Assembly (NCBI RefSeq): GCF_023343835.1 | Contig: NC_064433.1 | Coordinates: 135,869,957-135,933,956, forward strand | From: Lagopus muta | Taxonomy: Eukaryota; Chordata; Aves; Galliformes; Phasianidae | DNA length: 64,000 nt | Reading direction: 5' to 3' | Shown here: piece by piece, positions 48,451 through 61,255 of the stretch | Layout of the letters: each line of letters opens with the position of its first letter | Position numbering within the stretch: the stretch's first letter is position 1 | Made by a program: the position numbers and the translations under genes | The notes under the pieces: generated by a model | The model's input: the letters and a program-made list of their open reading frames with translations, nothing else | Told to the model about the DNA's origin: nothing | Database searches by the model: none

Positions 48451-50212
48451 CAGCTCATTTTTGTCTTGGAGGAGCTGCAAGCAACCACTGGGTGTTAGAA
48501 ACAAATGGAAAGAGATGTATGAGGCAGTACAAGCTAGTTCTGTTCATCATTAGAAGGATTTCCTTGATTAGCCTTTTTCACTTTAGTTTTAAAACGGACA
48601 CTGTTCATAATCTCAATTATTCCTGTAATTAATTATAATGGGTAAAATTGTGTCAAAAGTGAGAGTTGGAAGTTACTGCAGGGCATCTACTGCACCCGCC
48701 TTGTTTGCTAGGGTTTGTAACCAAAGCAGGTCAGATACTGGCCACACCATAGTACAAATGTACTTAAATACTGGTGCATTAAGTAATCCCTCCAGACTCT
48801 GAATTAACCTGTAAAGAAGAGCCTTTGGAAGTGATTTCTTTCTTTCTGGAGCACATTGATAAGAAGGAAGATGAGAAGGAGAGTAGGAGTGTAGTCTCAC
48901 TTCCAAGTAATGGGACCTGTACTTCAAAGGAACTAATTGGAGAGCAGCAAGTTCCTGTTTGGTTTGGTTTAGCTTTGTTAACATGTAGGGGGTTTGCCAT
49001 TTCCATGTTAACATGTAGCAGTTTTCCATTTTCAGAGGAATTTTACCAGTGCTATTTTTACAGTAGTAGAAAAACGTAACAACAGCAATTGAATCCTCAT
49101 CCTAATATAGCGTATGATTTTATGCATGGGGAAGAAATGAGTTGTTTTGATAGTGAAATGATTTTAGAGTGCCTGGGGATTATTATGTCACAAGGTTTGA
49201 TGATAAACAATTTTAAGGAAATTAATTCCCAAGTCCTTATATGGGCAATGCTCCCACTGCCTGAGGGGCACCGTGTTATAAATTAAGTCTTTAAAAGGGT
49301 TGAGGTGCTCATATTTTTTACTGTTTTTTTTTTTTTAACTATTTTTTAAAATTGTTGTTGTTTCCTTTTTGTGAGCCCTTAATTAGGTAACAACTGATTT
49401 TCCACTCTCATCTTTTAATAAAAATTTACCTCTTGGGAGCAGTAAGATACTGAAGGATAACTGCCAGTCAAGGCTACCCATTGTTATTTCTTGTGCGCTG
49501 AATCTGTTCACATCCTATTATTTAGCTCATTGCTCCATGTGCATCTTGATGATTGTGTTATTTATTCCTGATACATGAAAAAAATGTGTCATTTTTTTCC
49601 ATGATTGTGCAGAAGTACCTTTTAAAAGGATACTTGAATGCTTTATTGCTTGTCGGTCTGAATGGATTAAATCAGTAATCAAAAAAGTAGAATAATGTAT
49701 AGCTGAGAGTGTGCTACCCATGGTTCCTGATAGTCCTGTCACAGCAGTCCCTGGCAGAGGGAAAATAATGAAATTTTTGGCCATCTCTAGTCTCTTTGTT
49801 TTCCTTGAGAGGAGATAATGAAGGTAAGCCTGATAGCACTAAGTGAAACACCCGACAAACGCTTTCAGCTTCCCCAACTTCAGATAAAGGTGGCTGTAAG
49901 CTGCACGGGCACTTGTATCTACTAAGGGTTTTGCTGCCTGGATCTGCAAGAGAAAAGGAATGTTTATCCATTTTTGTTGGAAATACCCTTGCATATCATT
50001 ACAGGAAATCTTTTAATTGTCATGTTCTGTTTTGCTAGCCAGCAGTAACCCTACTAAACATATGATTCATTGTATCAGCAAAGCCAGACTTGCTCAGAAG
50101 AAGAGTAGTGGGAAATTAAAATGTTAAAGGCAGCTGTTTCAAGTCTGCTGGTGCAGTCAGGTTACTGTGGTGGTGATAAAGGAGTCTCTAAGAGAAGGCA
50201 GACAGTTTTCAT

Positions 50213-50605
50213 TATAGAACCACAAAGTTGTAGGAGTTGGAAGGGACCTCTGGGGATCAGCCAGTCCAAAAATCAACCTGCCTAAAGCAGGTTCCCTACA
50301 GTAGGTTACACAGGAAAGAGTCCAAGTGGGTCTTGAGTTATCTTCAGAGAAGGCAGCCTGTTCTGATGCTCTGTCACCCTCAAAGGAAAGATTCTTCTCC
50401 TTGTGTTTGCATGGAACTTCTGTGTGTTCCAGTTTGTGCCTGTTGCCCCTTATCCTGTTGCTGGGCACTGCTGAAAAGAGCCTGGCCCCATCCACTTGAC
50501 ACCTGCCCTTTAGATATTTATATGCATTGATAAGATTCCCCCTTAGCTTTCTCTTCCCCAGGCTGAACAGCCCCAGGTCTCTCAGCCTTTTAACTAGTGT
50601 AAGAA
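50213..50605 (-). mobile_element. CR1 fragment
   Basis: ATAGAACCACAAAGTTGTAG, GAGTTGGAAGGGACCTCTGG, CTTATCCTGTTGCTGGGCAC, CCCCCTTAGCTTTCTCTTCC and CAGGCTGAACAGCCCCAGGT are CR1 3' region and ORF2-end blocks in reverse. Confidence 0.93.
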
Positions 50606-53600
50606 AGCCCCGGGTTTCCTGAGCTGTGCCAGGTTTTCCAGAGGGATGCAAATTCAGGATGCTGCCGGAAAGAAGTAAGCAACACTAGAAGCAACTTGTG
50701 TGGAAATTATTCCCAGGCCTCTTCTTATTAGCATTTTAAAAAGATTGTTAAAAACAAATTCTGGATCTAATTATTTTAATGAAGTTAAAACAATAGCAGT
50801 ACCTGGGGAGGAGGAATAAATTTTGAGTTGTCTTGAGCTGAAGAAACCACATGGAATAAATGGTGGCAATGGGGAGTAGAGTGGGAGGATTTAGAGAGAT
50901 CTCTCTCTGGCTGGGCTTCTGTGGGGACTGCAACAATGCCATGATTTTTGTCACGAGATGCATGTGATAAAGAAGGTGAGTAATTTACAAAATTAATTGT
51001 GACTGCTGCAGTTTTCATCTTTGTCCAAAAACTTCTCAGCTTCTTGTGAAAACATTCAGCTGCTTGCTTGTGGCAGTGGTCTGCAAGAAAGTGAATCTGC
51101 AAAGTAACTCATTTCTGCTGGGTGGCGGAACTGAATTCGGCAAGTCTGAGGGTTACAGTGGTTCTGGTTTCTGCCCCTGCTATCTCCTCTGCTTCGTCAG
51201 GCAGTATTTACTCTACTGAAATAATTTTTATAAAAAGAAGTAATTTTAATAAAACACAGAGTTTGTAAAAGAAGGTTGTTATTGTAACAATCAGTGGAAA
51301 TCAGCAGAGTGAAGAGGAAAATGTTATAATTATGCAAGATGTGATTTTAATGTACAGATATGCAATTTGTTACAACCTTGGAAAGCAAAAAGTGGCTTTA
51401 GAAACAAGACTTCTTTGGAGTTCATATCAGTATAATTTTACTTTCTGTGAAAGTGATATGATTAATTCCCCTTCTGTCCATTGGTGCTGTGGAACTTCAG
51501 GGCAGCCAGGTGGGACCTGAGGTGTCCACACTGTCTACCTGGAGAGCCTACTCCTTGGCCAATCCCATTGGGCACTTCTTGATCCAGGTGAGAACCCCAC
51601 AGTAAAGAGCACAACTCTACCCTTGGTAGGCCACCCTGTGCCTGACATTACAGTCACTTGCTTTTCTTGAAGAAAAAATTCAGGAATGATCACTTGTGTT
51701 TACTCCAAGAGCAGTTGAGCTGTGGGAAATGTTTTGTTCCCTTTAAATACATTTCTTTGCTATATAGCAGTGGGATATCTAACCTCTATTCTTGGCCTCT
51801 GAATGCCCTTGTGTGCGCACTCAGTGCTCTGTATGCCAAACAAAGGAGAGTTCTGTAGGCATGATGGCTGCAGGGAGCATTTCTGCTGCGCTTCAACCAG
51901 TGCCCTGGTTTAAAAGAGCGGCTGTTCAGGCGACCATACCGGTGTCCTAGCAAGCCTCTCAAGGTTAATTCACGCAGAAGGAAATGTAATTATTTCTTTC
52001 AATATTGCCCATTTGATTAGGAAAATATCTCAAATTCAGTTCTCTACCTCATCTTTAACTTTTTCCCACCTGCAAGTCAAATTATGGGAACAATGCAAGG
52101 AAGGAAGGAAGGAAGATATTTTTATACAGTTAATGAAACAGACCCGGTTTGGAAATAACGAAGAACTACTTCTTCATATTAAAGCTAATTATATTGTGAT
52201 ACAATCTTCCTAAGGTAGCAATACAGTTGAATCATCACTGATTGTATTCACTGCTTATGCATTTTCAAAAGGAAGCAGTAATGTGTTATGGAGCAGATGA
52301 CTGACCATCTTTTTCACTTCTGGTGAACATCACTGTGATAATTTTAGACGGACACAAAAGGCATACCTACATTTGTGGGATATTCTCTAAACACGTCTCT
52401 TGTAACTTAGCACTGATTGCTCGCTTCCATAACAGTACTAAGAATGAGCAGAGATGAGCTGGAGCTTTTAGGTAAGCTTATTATTTCATGAAGGCTTTTG
52501 TTCTTTATCAGACAATTGTACCTCCCCTTTTCCTGTGCTCTTTGTACTTTGCTTTGTCCCATTTTAGCTGAAGATATTTACTGCCACAAGGTAAAACTGG
52601 CTGGTGGGCTCGATGCGTCTTGCACAAAGTGAAGCATCTCTGAGTCTGGGCTTTGGGGGGGGAAAAAAAAAAGAGAAAAAAAGCATGAGTAATATCAGCC
52701 TAAGCCTTCCTAAAGCAAAGCCCTGGAGACTTGTGGTATGTTTGTAGCCAGTCACGTGATGGTTGTCATGGTATTCTGCTAAGAAAAAGAATGAATAGCT
52801 GTGGTAGCATTTCAAACAATACATTTAACAACTAGCAAATGAGAACTGAACCTTGCAGCAAAGCATTCCAATGAGTATTTTATTCGTATATAAAATAGAT
52901 CACCAATTATGCTTCACTAGGCAGACCTGCCTCCTGCCAGTTAAGGAAAAACAAGGTGTAAACTATTAATAATGCTTCATACGTCTCTGTAAATAAGCAG
53001 AGTACTGTATAGGAGGCTATCTTTTCTGAGTTATTAATTGGAAGGTATGCCTCAGTTAATGCAATGAACAAACCCACAGTGTGAGGTGTCATTTTTGCAC
53101 TGCAATAACTTGTTTAAAACATTCTTTTTTTCATCTATATGTATGCACATTGCAAAAGCCACAGCAAAAAAAAAAGCTGCAGTGTTTATAGCAAAACATT
53201 TCTGTTTTTTAATAGCCTCTTCAACTTTCTTTGTCCATATCCATGTGCTGTCTGATGGCTGTTGAGTTACTGAAAGCTCAAACAGGCCTGCAAAAGTCAG
53301 TTATTTACAAAAGTGACCAGTGGCTCTCGTGCAAGGCTGTCTTGAATTTCAGGCTTCACTGGTGATGTTCAGCAGGGAGCCAAGAGGGCAAAGATGTTTC
53401 CTTGAGCCCACACAAAAATGGAAAAGCCGATTCTACTCCTTCAGCTCAGCTTGGTCTCCCCAGAACTGGGCCTCAGCAGACATTTTGCTAGAGGTTTGAC
53501 TGAGAGCTCCAAACTTCCCTCACCAGAGCTGCTCTGTGCCAGGAAGGAGAAGGAACAGCCCACTTGAGCACAGGGCTCTTTGTATTGATCATCTTACACA

Positions 53601-53722
53601 CAGTGTTTTGTGTAGATGCAGGGGAATGGCAGCACCTCCATCATCTTGCTGTCCAAGGCAGCTATTGCTGTGGAATTGAGCTTAGCACTCCCTTGAACCT
53701 GTATCTTGATTAACTTATCATA
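50606..53722. other. Intergenic stretch
   Basis: No gene recognised. A small (GGAA)n run lies at about 52099-52115 and a purine run at 52654-52683. Confidence 0.55.
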
Positions 53723-53897
53723 CAATCGTAGAATCATGGAATCACAGAATGGCTTGGGGTGGAAAGGACGTAAAAATCATCTACTTGCCATAAGCAGGGC
53801 TGCCCCCCCCCCCAGCTCAGGCTGCCCAGGGCCCCATCCAACCTGGCCTTGAGCACCTGCAGGGATGGGGCACCACAGCTTCTCTGGGCAACTTTTG
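53723..53897 (-). mobile_element. CR1 fragment with C11 tract
   Basis: AATCGTAGAATCATGGAATC, CAGAATGGCTTGGGGTGGAA and CCCCATCCAACCTGGCCTTG identify it. A run of eleven C at 53803-53813 lies inside; such runs are prone to length change and to sequencing error. Confidence 0.92.
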
Positions 53898-55995
53898 TGT
53901 TTATTTCTTAAACCTATTGTGAAATGGTGCTTAAACAACAGGAGCAGACATAAAATTAAAACTTTGATGCATACTAATTTTGATTTGTAAAACAATTATT
54001 TTCAGACAAATGATGAGAGAATGTAAAGAGTGTTTTCTTCCAGCTGCTGGGGCTTTTATTGTTTTCTTGTTAATGTAACAGAAAGATATGGAGACTATCA
54101 ATACAAATACCAAGGTATAGAAAGCTGAAATGCATCTCTTCAAAAGTATATGAAATCTAATGCACAATAATACAATGCAATATTTTCTTCTTGGATGAGT
54201 AGGAGTGCTTAGACCCTCATCTGCTTGGCAGGAACTCAGACTCTGTCTTTTAAATGCTGCATGTGTTATTGAGAGATGCAAAGGACACTAAATCCAAAGG
54301 AATTCAAAGGATTATCTTAACTGATGGTGATGAATCCCTTAAAAAAATAAGGAAACATGCCTAATGTTGATGGCAGTGTGGCCTGCCAAGAACTCCCTAC
54401 TGCTTCAGAGCTATGGTTCGTGACAGAAGGTATCATGAACAAACCAAAGGACTGCAGCTGCTATCTCTACAAGATGAAGCAGATATTCATGAAACATTTG
54501 TTCTTTAGATTTTACAAGTGTATTAAGTAATACTCATGGTAATTTCTGTGTTATGTGCAAACAGACTTGCATATGATTTCTCAGAACAGGCAAAGAATAA
54601 GTAAATATTGAACGTAAGATTTTTGAAGAAAAAAAAATTGTTTTCCAGTACATAAAAGGTATGTATATGTGCAGCTTTCACACAAAGCAGAAATAATTGT
54701 GTATCCTGTAGCATAAAAGAAGTGTGTCGATAGCACTGCTTCTTTAATACATTAAGCTCAGAATGTGCTAAGCTCCCTTCCTGATACCTCAGCACCTAAG
54801 GCTCTCATAGGTTTCTCTTTTGATTTCTTTTTTAATTACTTTTTCTGATTTTTGTTCATACAAAACATAGGGCTGTAAGCTCTGCAGGGTGGTGCTGGTG
54901 CTAGGAACTGGAAGCGTGAGGTTAGCTCCCTCTTAGATTCTGCTGCAAGGTTAATGAATTGCTGGCCCTTCCACCTTCTTTGCTGAAGAAATAACCTGGC
55001 TCTGGTGCTGCCAGTTCAGCACCTGCTTATGTTTATGGCCAGGTACTGAAAAGGTCTTTGGAGATAATGTTGTTCACTATGAACAAAATCCCATTTCATG
55101 CTATTTGCTTTTGCTTTTAACTTTGTATATATAGTAAGAAAATATAAGAAGCTGAATATACATTTTCTGAAGTTTAAATGTTTTCTGTATGTTTGAAGAG
55201 GGCAATAATATTTTTTGTTAGTAGCTTTCCTGGTTGTTTTACAGTCATGACAATTCCTCGCTTTACTTTATGAAGCATCTTAATGTGACCAACTCTGAGC
55301 ACTTGAACAGACTGAGCTGCATGACTGAAGCCACTTGTGGGTGTGTTTGAGGATCATGCCCAGTCTCCTTTCATTCACTGCCTTTCCCTGGATGAGCATT
55401 TGGAGATGCTGTGAGAAGCCAAAACGTTCTTCTGCCAGTTCAGTATGTTACATGATAGGATCCAAAGCTGTGACTTTGACCCTGCAAAGGCGCATACTTA
55501 TCATAGAACTCAAAAGCAAACCACCCGGCTGAGGGGTTGAGGAGTCCGTCTATAGTCAGGGGGATAAAAAAAGCAACTGGAAAAAGCTGCTGGGGTGAGA
55601 GGGCACGCTCAGTCCCTGTGTGCAGTGTACCTGGACACTTCTATCTAAGGGCTGAGTGCTGTCATGATGAAGGAGGGAGGGCTGGGCACCTGCTACTGTA
55701 CTAAAGCAGATTGCCAGATGCTTCCTTTATGCTTCACCCTTTATGGAAGCTTTGAGCAGGCATTAGTTTTTGGTTAGGAAGAAAAAAACTTGTTACCCAC
55801 TTGTCAGAGAAACTGAGTGGAGGGACAGGGGGTGGGAATGGAAAAACATTGCTGTAATTAAATTTTATATATATGTATGTATCCATCAATGTTATATATA
55901 TGATTTTAACTCTTTTGGACAATATTCAAGACCTACATAAAAAATGCCAGATAGCCTGGTGCTGACAGCTGGAGACTGATTTTTTACACAGTCTG
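53898..55995. other. Intergenic stretch
   Basis: No gene recognised. TA/TG-rich runs occur at 55864-55905. Confidence 0.55.
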
Positions 55996-56256
55996 GCAGT
56001 GATAGGACAAGGGGAGATGGTTTTAAACCAAAAGAAGGAAGACAGATTAGGTTTTTTTTTTCATTGAGAGGGCATTGAGGCCCTGACACAGTCTGCATAG
56101 AGAGGCTGTGGTGCCCCATCACTGGAAGGACTCAAGGCCAGGTTGGATGGGGCTCTGGGCAGCCTGAGCTGGTGGGGGGCAGCCCTGCCCATGGCAGGGA
56201 GTTGGAATTGGATGGGCTTTCAACCCTTGCAATGCAAATAATTCTGTGATTCTGGC
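55996..56256 (+). mobile_element. CR1 fragment
   Basis: TGATAGGACAAGGGGAGATG, CAAGGCCAGGTTGGATGGGG, CCATGGCAGGGAGTTGGAAT and the tail AATTCTGTGATTCTGGC. A 3' end in plus orientation. Confidence 0.93.
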
Positions 56257-57179
56257 TAGAAACCAATGCCAACAGAAACACAGCTTGGTATGTGTGCAGG
56301 TGGGTGCGTGCTGGCATGCAGCAATGGGCTGTGGTTAGTGCTCACTGTGTGAGTATTGCTGCTCTGGAGCAGCCTGCTCAAGAAGCGTGTGTTGCTCTGC
56401 CCAGTGGTGTGTGCAGAAGAGCAGATGCCAGCATTAATCCTTACTAATGTGCGTTGCGCTGCATTTCAGATTTTGCTGTAAATTGCTAAGTAGTGCTTTC
56501 AGGGCTTATACTACTTCTTCCTGCTCTAAACATCTAACTGCTTTAGTCAGTGGAGAAAGTTAGAAATTATAAATGTATTAGATGCCTGGATGTGAGCATT
56601 ATCAGAGAGAGTGTTTTTCTTGCCTTTCCTTCTCTACTCCATCCCACAGACCCAGATAACCTTCAAAAATCACATGCATGACCAGAACTGCTGGACTCAC
56701 CTGCATGTCTTGCCAGCCTCATCCATGCAAGGCAGAGGGGAAAGCAGGTCCTGCAATGCTGCTTTAGATTCACCCTCCGGCTTACTTGGATTCTTTGCCC
56801 TGGTTTACTGGCACCGAAGTAGCAAGTTGCAAGGCTCTGACGTTCTAAGAAATACCGCATCCAGATCCAAACCTCCCTCTTTTATTTTTATTTTTGAGTG
56901 AGAACAGATGTTTTGGACAGGCGGGTTTTGTTCCTCTGAAGGGTTTTGAGGGACAGCCATAATGGCAGAATGGCCCATCTCTCTTCAAATGAAGCTCAAA
57001 GCCGGTGTGGTTAAGGGAATAAATTCCCTGTGTTCCCCTATGGCAGCACTATGCCAGTTTGGCAGTAATTGGATGCTTTAATTTCAGTTTATATATCTTG
57101 TTTTCTGGTCAAATACAAGCAAATGACATTGTTCTCTGCAGATTCAGTTCCTATTTGCTTAAACAATGTCACAATAGTC

Positions 57180-57214
57180 CTTTTCAACCCAGGTCATTCT
57201 ATGATTCTATGAAT
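57180..57214 (+). mobile_element. Minimal CR1 3' tail
   Basis: CCTTTTCAACCCAGGTCATT followed by CTATGATTCTATGAAT: only the last ~35 bases of a CR1. An extreme 5' truncation rather than a chance match, since both the TCATTCTATGATTCTATG tail and the adjacent CAACCCAGG block are kept. Confidence 0.75.
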
Positions 57215-58070
57215 ATGGGCTTTGTGTGAATGCACTAACAGCCCCTCATGTGCAAATCAACCTTCCCCCTGCGTGCAAGACGAATATACTCTTGTCTTTA
57301 AGGAGGATATTCTGCTCTTTGGCATCTGTGCTTGCTTGATGAGTGACCAGAGCTTGCATCTGTGGAACTAAGTTGAGATATCACAGCTATTTCCAGCAGG
57401 TGGCGGATGATAATCGTGCTAGTAACCAAATCTGGGTACAAATGATGTGTTTTCCAGACTGTTTGCTCAGATATTTACTTAAATATACACATTATATAGT
57501 AGCCATAAATGTGTTTCCAACATCAATAAAATAAGATTGCATAATTGGAGCAGATTAGTAGTTACCCATGATAGTATGTAATTAAATGCTTGGGAATCAA
57601 GTGTGATATGATTTTTATTTTTTTTTTTTTTAAATTCAGCTTTGATTTTACTTTTTATCTCACAGATCAGAGAAATTGCTTCTATTCCAAAAACTTCCAA
57701 ATAACCATCTGGCTAATTGTGTTTCATGCTATAAGATTATCTTTGCTCATGCACTGTGATGGGAGAGAGCTCCTCCATGCAGTCATTCCTGGATAATTAG
57801 CCTCTGCTAGAAAAAAAATCAGCCTTAAAGCACGGTGCCAAATTGTGCTGCATTGTCTTTCTTAGGTAGCACCTTGCCAACAGAGTTCCCTGTGCAAGTG
57901 GTCCTACTGACTGAGTGAGGTATGTTTCCATTTAGCAGTCCCTAATGAGGACCGGATTTTGCTCCTTTTGCCCTTGTTGGATGTTACTCATGCCCATGAC
58001 TAATCCCAGAGAGCTGAATGGAAGCTATTCACCAAGGAGAGCGAGCCTGGCTTTCACATGCTGACCCGCC

Positions 58071-58140
58071 ACTGTTGACTTCAGTGGGAAATGGGATTTT
58101 TGACCAAATTGAAGACAACAGGATCTGACCCACAGTAAAT
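58071..58140. repeat. Possible second copy of the ancient repeat
   Basis: TGTTGACTTCAGTGGGAAAT, then ACAGGATCTGACCCACAG, the same 'gacttcagtggga' and 'ggatctgaccc' blocks in the same order as at 48.35-48.45 kb but with different spacing. Confidence 0.35.
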
Positions 58141-61025
58141 GTGTGACTACATGGAAAAGTCTATTAAAAGCTTAGAGCCTCGTGTGGGATAGCTGTGTTA
58201 CTCACAGTGCTGGTTGTGCATAAATCATGCAGAGCTTCTCCAAATTGATGTAAACTGTATAGCATCTGTCATATATCTTTCTTATGCCACAAAACTGGGT
58301 CATAGCTGGGAGCCTGAGAAGTGTTTGCTTTATGGGTGTTTTCAGGTAGGGGCTGGTAGTGTAATCCCTGTGGCTTCCCCCTGGGCACCGTACTGCTCCC
58401 TGATGGTGATGGGAGGGAGAAGCTGCAGTATCAACTATCCTAAGGGTCCCCTTGGAAGAGATACTACTGGCTCTGCTAAATTAAGGCAATCTGAAGCTTT
58501 GCCTTACAGTTGGAGAATAAGGATAGAGTCTTGCGTTGTCCAATTAATTCTCATCCAGAACAGGAAAGAGCTTAAGTGAAGCAATGACATTAAAAAAAAA
58601 CAAACAAAAAAGGAAAGTGCTGATTATGGCTACCCATATGCAATGACTTGTGAAATAGGAACATTTATATGCCTGTTTGCTTAACCACGTATTTATTGTA
58701 AACAGCAGTACCCAATATTTTAAGAAAAGGCAGGAAGTCCCATTGCTGCTCAATTTTTCTTTCTCAGGATTGTCTGCTGCTGCTTTTGCATGCTTACAGC
58801 AGGTCCACAAAAAGCTGATTTGGGAGAGATGAGAATGGATGCACATCTACTAAACTGCAGTAAAATTTACCACATTTCATTCTTGTATGTAATCACTGTG
58901 GGGTTGGGTTTTTTTTTCTTTCCCTGTAAGATTTTAATGCAATTTCATTACATTATAATCTTTTATGGAAGAATAAAGGGATTTGTTCCTTAATAGGAAA
59001 TAAAAGCCAATGGGCTCAAGTAGAGCAGATATAAGCCAGGACACAGTGCTTCTACAAGTTTAACTTGAAGATATTTCATGTTGGTAAATTTCATCAGGAT
59101 ACTGAATGTTCTGTGCTAGCTGGCTGTAGTGACTTGGATTTTAACACAGTTTCAGTTTTTAGAAGGACATCAGGCTGACAGATTTTTAGAAGTGCTGAAG
59201 AAAGAGCAAATTGTTCTTTTAAAAAATAATTTAAAAGCATACAACATGAAAATAAATTGTCCTATCTCGGCTATTGTAACAACCAGTTCTCACTGGCCCC
59301 TTTTTCCTGTAATTAAAGCCATTTTCTTTCTCTCTCCTGGCCTCTTCCTGGCCCAGCATTGCAGCAACAAGCAGCAAAAATGCGAGATTTTTTGCAAAGG
59401 CAAGTGGTAGGAACAACAGGCAGACTTCTCTTCAGCACCCAGGGACCACAGTGGAGATCTTTGCTTTCTTCAAGTGTAGTAACCACAGTGTGAACCCCAG
59501 TTGTCCTGTTTCTAATGCATAGATCTACTATACTTTTATCCTGAGTGTATACACTGTATGTGTATATCTATGGTGTGCACGCAGAGCTCAGTAACAGCCA
59601 TCACAGCAATGCCTGCTCTTTTCTGCGTTTCCTCTTCAATTAAACTTTGTCCCTTCTGTACTTGTGTGAAATCTGTATTTTCTTGTTGTCACTTACTTGC
59701 TCCCTTGGCCACATTTTGCTGACAAAACCTTTTCATCATTCTCTTCCTTTCCCCCTTTCATTTCGTGTAATGGTCAAAGTGTTTCTCCTTGCCAGACTGA
59801 ACATACAGGCTGTTTCTTTAGTCTTTCTTCATTCCTCTGTAGTTATGTCAGATGCAGGCTCCTAATTTGCAGAGACACAGGTAATCCCAGGCTAATTCTT
59901 CATTTCCTCCTTTTGTATGTTCATTATATTTCTGCCATACTTCAGTACGTATGAGGTCTGGGGGAGGGCTGGAGCGCTTTCCTGACCAGTTGATTCTAAG
60001 GCTTCTGGAGCAGATTTTTATTGTATTTTTTAACTTTTATTCTGAAGCCAGGCATCTGTGTGCTAAATTGGATATTCCCATATAGTCACACTTCTCTAAA
60101 GGCCACTGCTTTAGTAGTATCTTACTATTAAGAGATTTTGACCAAAAGTGTAAAGAATCTTTTGATTATTTTATTTTTTTTCCCTTTTCTGGTAGCATTC
60201 TGGAGATGTGGGTCTTCACTGTAACAGTATGGCAACAAAAGCAACTCTTTGAAAACAAAAAAAAAACCCACCCCAAAATTAATGTTCAATGTTATCAACA
60301 TGGTCAGTAGAATGTTAGGAATTGCTAGAAAAGGAAAACAGACCAAAGAAAAGAAAAATTGTCATTTCATTACATCCATTGGTGGTATCTTCATATTTGT
60401 ATACTTGTTTCTTTCCTGTTCTCTGCACCTTCAGGAATGTTAAGTGTCATGAAAGAAACAGAAGATGATCAGAGGCACAAGAGGTACAAGAAAAATAAGT
60501 GGGCTTTCAGGTCAGGGAAGAAATGTTGGGGATGGAAAGGAAGTATAAAAATGGCCTACAAGTTCATAACTGCTGCAGGCAATTATAAACAGTTTGGTTA
60601 TTGGCCAACACTTAAACACACAGAGAAGAATCTTTTCATGCAGTTCATAGCTAAAGCTTGTATTAGGAAGGAGAAAACTATGAATGGATTAAAAAAGTGA
60701 TCCTATACAGTCACTAGAAAAGCTCTCTTGAGATAAATGCACAGCAACAAGCTTTGGGTGAAGAAATGGCTTATCTGGAGGTTACTGCAAGCTAGGTAAT
60801 TATGTTGAAAGAAATTACTTGTCCAGTTCCTATACCATGTTATGAAGTATCTGCTAATGCACACTTGAAGGCTGAGGACACTGAGCTAGGCAAAAGTCTT
60901 CCAGTACAGCTCCTTATGTGACGTGGTCCTTGCAAAGCAGCCTGGCTGTCTATAGTTAGGTGTCTGGCAGAATGGAGCACTGTGGTCAGCGCTGCACAGA
61001 ATTGCAATGGTTTCTCCAGCTTTCT

Positions 61026-61255
61026 CCAAGAAATCACAGAATCATCTCACAGAATCATCTCACAGAATCATAGAATTGTAGGAGCTGGAAGGGACCTCAG
61101 AGATCATTGAGTCCAGCCCCCCTGCAAAGCAGGCCCCTACAGCAGGCTGCATAGGTAGGCATCCAGGTGGGTCTTGAATATCTCCAGAGTAGGAGAATCC
61201 ACAACCCCCCTGGGCAGCTTGTTGCAGTGCTCCCTCACCCTCACTGTGAAGAAGT
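61026..61255 (-). mobile_element. CR1 fragment with expanded tail
   Basis: The tail unit CACAGAATCATCT occurs twice in tandem followed by CACAGAATCATAGAATTG. Then come GAGCTGGAAGGGACCTCAGA, GAGTCCAGCCCCCCTGCAAA and CCCTCACCCTCACTGTGAAG. Close relative of the copy at 25.9 kb. Confidence 0.94.

Larger units (their letters stand above)
45726..50212. other. Intergenic stretch
   Basis: No gene recognised. Contains the pyrimidine tract at 47.6 kb and a possible ancient repeat at 48.35-48.45 kb. The AT-rich part at 49.08-49.30 kb lacks repeats and could be conserved sequence, which only alignment can show. Confidence 0.5.
56257..61025. other. Intergenic stretch
   Basis: No gene recognised apart from the CR1 tail at 57.18 kb and the possible ancient repeat at 58.07 kb. 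A 113-codon plus-strand frame at 60359-60700 has a hydrophobic start and Lys-rich remainder but matches nothing I know. Confidence 0.5.

Noticed and set aside
60359-60700. 113-codon frame with a signal-like start and Lys-rich remainder
   Set aside because: No known family, no conserved motif, no splice or promoter context; length is within chance.
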